Source: Methanosaeta sp. UBA80 (GTDB lineage Archaea; Halobacteriota; Methanosarcinia; Methanotrichales; Methanotrichaceae). Taken from it: DNA of 5,348 nucleotides. Below the pieces are notes generated by a model. The model saw nothing but the letters and a program-made list of their open reading frames with translations, ran no database searches and had not been told where the DNA came from. The translations under genes were made by a program, and so were the position numbers. The stretch spans positions 1,469 to 6,816 of the forward strand of contig DAWB01000063.1 in the NCBI GenBank assembly GCA_002505805.1, given 5' to 3'. Below are positions 4,032-5,348 of the stretch, piece after piece. Numbering within the stretch: position 1 is the stretch's first letter; the number at the start of each line of letters is the position of its first letter.

Positions 4032-5348
4032 ATGATAGATGATGATTTGGAGAAAGCCAGGGATAGCATCCTGACCACTGCCAGGAGGATTATATCCTTG
4101 GGCCCCATATGCGATAGCTGCCTGGGGCGGCAGTTTGCCATGCTAGCCACGGGATTTACCAATGCCGAGAGGGGGCGCTCTCTCAAGTCCGTCATGGCCA
4201 TGCAGGCCTCTGCGAACGAGGACCGAGCATTCCTGGAAGAGCTGGCCCCATCCTTTCCGCCGGCACGCCTCAAGCTGGGAAGAAAGGGCGAGGATGATGC
4301 CCCATGCAGCGTATGCCTGGGTGAGATGGCCCCGGCAAATCTTGATCTCTGGGCGGAAAGGGCGGCTTCAGCTCTGAACGGATGGGATTACAGGACTCTG
4401 CTTGTGGGCACCCTGATGTCCGGACTGCTGGCGGAGAACGAGGAACTGATTGTGGCCGATGGCGGCTCTTTGCATGCCGAGCCCTTCAAGTCGGAGCTCA
4501 ATCGCGAGGTGGGAAAGAGGCTCTCCGCTCTGGTGGGCAAGTCGGTTGATTTAAAGAGCCCGGATATGGTGGTCCACCTCAACCTGGAAAAGGGGGAGGT
4601 ACAGCTGCAGGTATCATCCATTTTCATTCGCGGCCGCTATCGCAAGCTGGTGCGGGGCATCCCCCAGACCCGCTGGCCCTGTCGCGAGTGCCGCGGTCGG
4701 GGTTGCCAGCGCTGCGAGGGCACGGGACGGATGTACCAGGAATCTGTGGATGAGCTGATCCGGCCGGCGGTGATGCAGGCTGCCGGAGCCGAGGATACCG
4801 TATTTCACGGAGCGGGCCGCGAGGATATCGACGCCAGAATGCTGGGCAGCGGCCGGCCTTTCATCGTGGAGGCTGTCCGGCCCCGCATCAGGAAGATCGA
4901 CCTGGCCCTCCTGGAGCAGGAGATCTGCCGCCAGGCGGAGGGCAAGGTAGAGGTCACAGGGCTCTCCTGGGCCGATTCAGCCATGGTAGAGCGGCTGAAA
5001 GAGGCTGCTTTTGAAAAGACTTATTCTGCTCTGATCCGGCTGGGTGGGGAGGTGGCAGAAGAAAAGCTTAAATCCGTCTTGAAGGAATTAGAAGGGTCGA
5101 TCGATCAGCGTACCCCCACTCGCGTCTCCCACCGCAGGGCAGATAAGATCAGGGTGAGGAGAGTATACAGAGCGGAATTAATAGAGATGCAGGGCAATAT
5201 GGCCCGAATTGAGATCAGAGGCGACAGCGGCCTTTATATCAAGGAACTCGTCTCCGGAGACGGAGGCAGAACCAGCCCCAACCTGGCCGAAGCCCTTAAG
5301 GTAGACGCGATCGTCGAAGAACTGGATGTAATAGATGTAGGTGGAGAA
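4032..5348 (+). CDS. pus10: tRNA pseudouridine synthase Pus10 (3' stop just outside window)
   Basis: The frame has 439 codons without a stop up to the window edge. Archaeal Pus10 makes pseudouridine 54 and/or 55 in the tRNA T-loop, replacing bacterial TruB for position 55. The N-terminal THUMP-containing region starts with GPICDSCLGRQFA (C27, C30), and a second CxxC lies at C92/C95 (PCSVC); together these would bind zinc. SSIFIRGRYRKLVRGIPQTRW (195-215) leads into a CxxCxGxGCxxCxGTG cluster (C217, C220, C225, C228). The catalytic core has GREDIDARMLGSGRPF (262-277), in which D267 corresponds to the catalytic aspartate. Later come RTPTRVSHRRADKIRVRRV (360-378) and GLYIKELVSGDGGRTSPNLAE (400-420), the family's C-terminal motifs. 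Since Pus10 ends soon after this, only the stop and perhaps a few residues are missing. ATG 4032 is chosen as the only in-frame ATG before the domain. GTG at 4026 is possible, and the ribosome-binding sequence (GAAGAGTGA) is weak. Confidence 0.95.
   Translation, partial: MIDDDLEKARDSILTTARRIISLGPICDSCLGRQFAMLATGFTNAERGRSLKSVMAMQASANEDRAFLEELAPSFPPARLKLGRKGEDDAPCSVCLGEMAPANLDLWAERAASALNGWDYRTLLVGTLMSGLLAENEELIVADGGSLHAEPFKSELNREVGKRLSALVGKSVDLKSPDMVVHLNLEKGEVQLQVSSIFIRGRYRKLVRGIPQTRWPCRECRGRGCQRCEGTGRMYQESVDELIRPAVMQAAGAEDTVFHGAGREDIDARMLGSGRPFIVEAVRPRIRKIDLALLEQEICRQAEGKVEVTGLSWADSAMVERLKEAAFEKTYSALIRLGGEVAEEKLKSVLKELEGSIDQRTPTRVSHRRADKIRVRRVYRAELIEMQGNMARIEIRGDSGLYIKELVSGDGGRTSPNLAEALKVDAIVEELDVIDVGGE

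Noticed and set aside
4039..4074. C/D-box sRNA-like motifs (ATGATGA at 4039-4045, CTGA at 4071-4074)
   Set aside because: The motifs fall inside the pus10 coding start, the spacing is too short for a normal archaeal C/D sRNA, and C'/D' boxes and a terminal stem are missing.
4004..4273. 89-codon minus-strand frame overlapping the start of pus10
   Set aside because: It is antisense to the conserved zinc-finger region of Pus10, with no domain or plausible ribosome-binding site.

Overview
The window looks archaeal, most likely from a methanogenic euryarchaeon of the Methanothrix (Methanosaeta) / Methanosarcinales type. The strongest reason is an archaeal-type Pus10 tRNA pseudouridine synthase. 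GGTG-type Shine-Dalgarno sites, a NYN/LabA-like protein and a PaaK-type acyl-CoA ligase of the kind common in methanogens fit the same picture. The genus is an inference from gene content, not a demonstrated assignment.

Layout. (1) Positions 1-318 (+) hold the C-terminal 105 residues of a phenylacetate-CoA ligase-like protein, followed by a hairpin plus T-tract terminator. (2) Positions 415-948 (-), convergent to it, encode a 177-residue NYN-domain (PIN-like nuclease fold) protein that starts at TTG. (3) Positions 949-1449 carry no confidently recognised gene. They contain inverted repeats, a perfect 12-bp palindrome and a weak small ORF that ends 14 bases before the NYN start. (4) Positions 1450-3821 (-) form a two-gene operon of paralogous FtsX/LolC-LolE/MacB-type ABC permeases 38 bases apart, with no ATPase gene in the window. 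(5) Positions 3822-4031 are a divergent intergenic region. It contains a perfect AAGGAGG ribosome-binding sequence in front of a 16-codon micro-ORF, and a 13-bp motif repeated about three times. (6) Positions 4032-5348 (+) encode Pus10, 439 codons with no stop before the window ends, so essentially complete.

How the genes work together. Only the two permeases form an evident functional unit, probably a heterodimeric membrane component powered by an ATPase encoded elsewhere. Pus10 (tRNA psi54/psi55 formation), the NYN protein (probable RNA processing or decay) and the acyl-CoA ligase look like independent neighbours. I see no defence system, mobile element, CRISPR array, tRNA or rRNA. Nothing here is clearly a new system. 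The least explained parts are the two intergenic regions and the permease pair without an ATPase.
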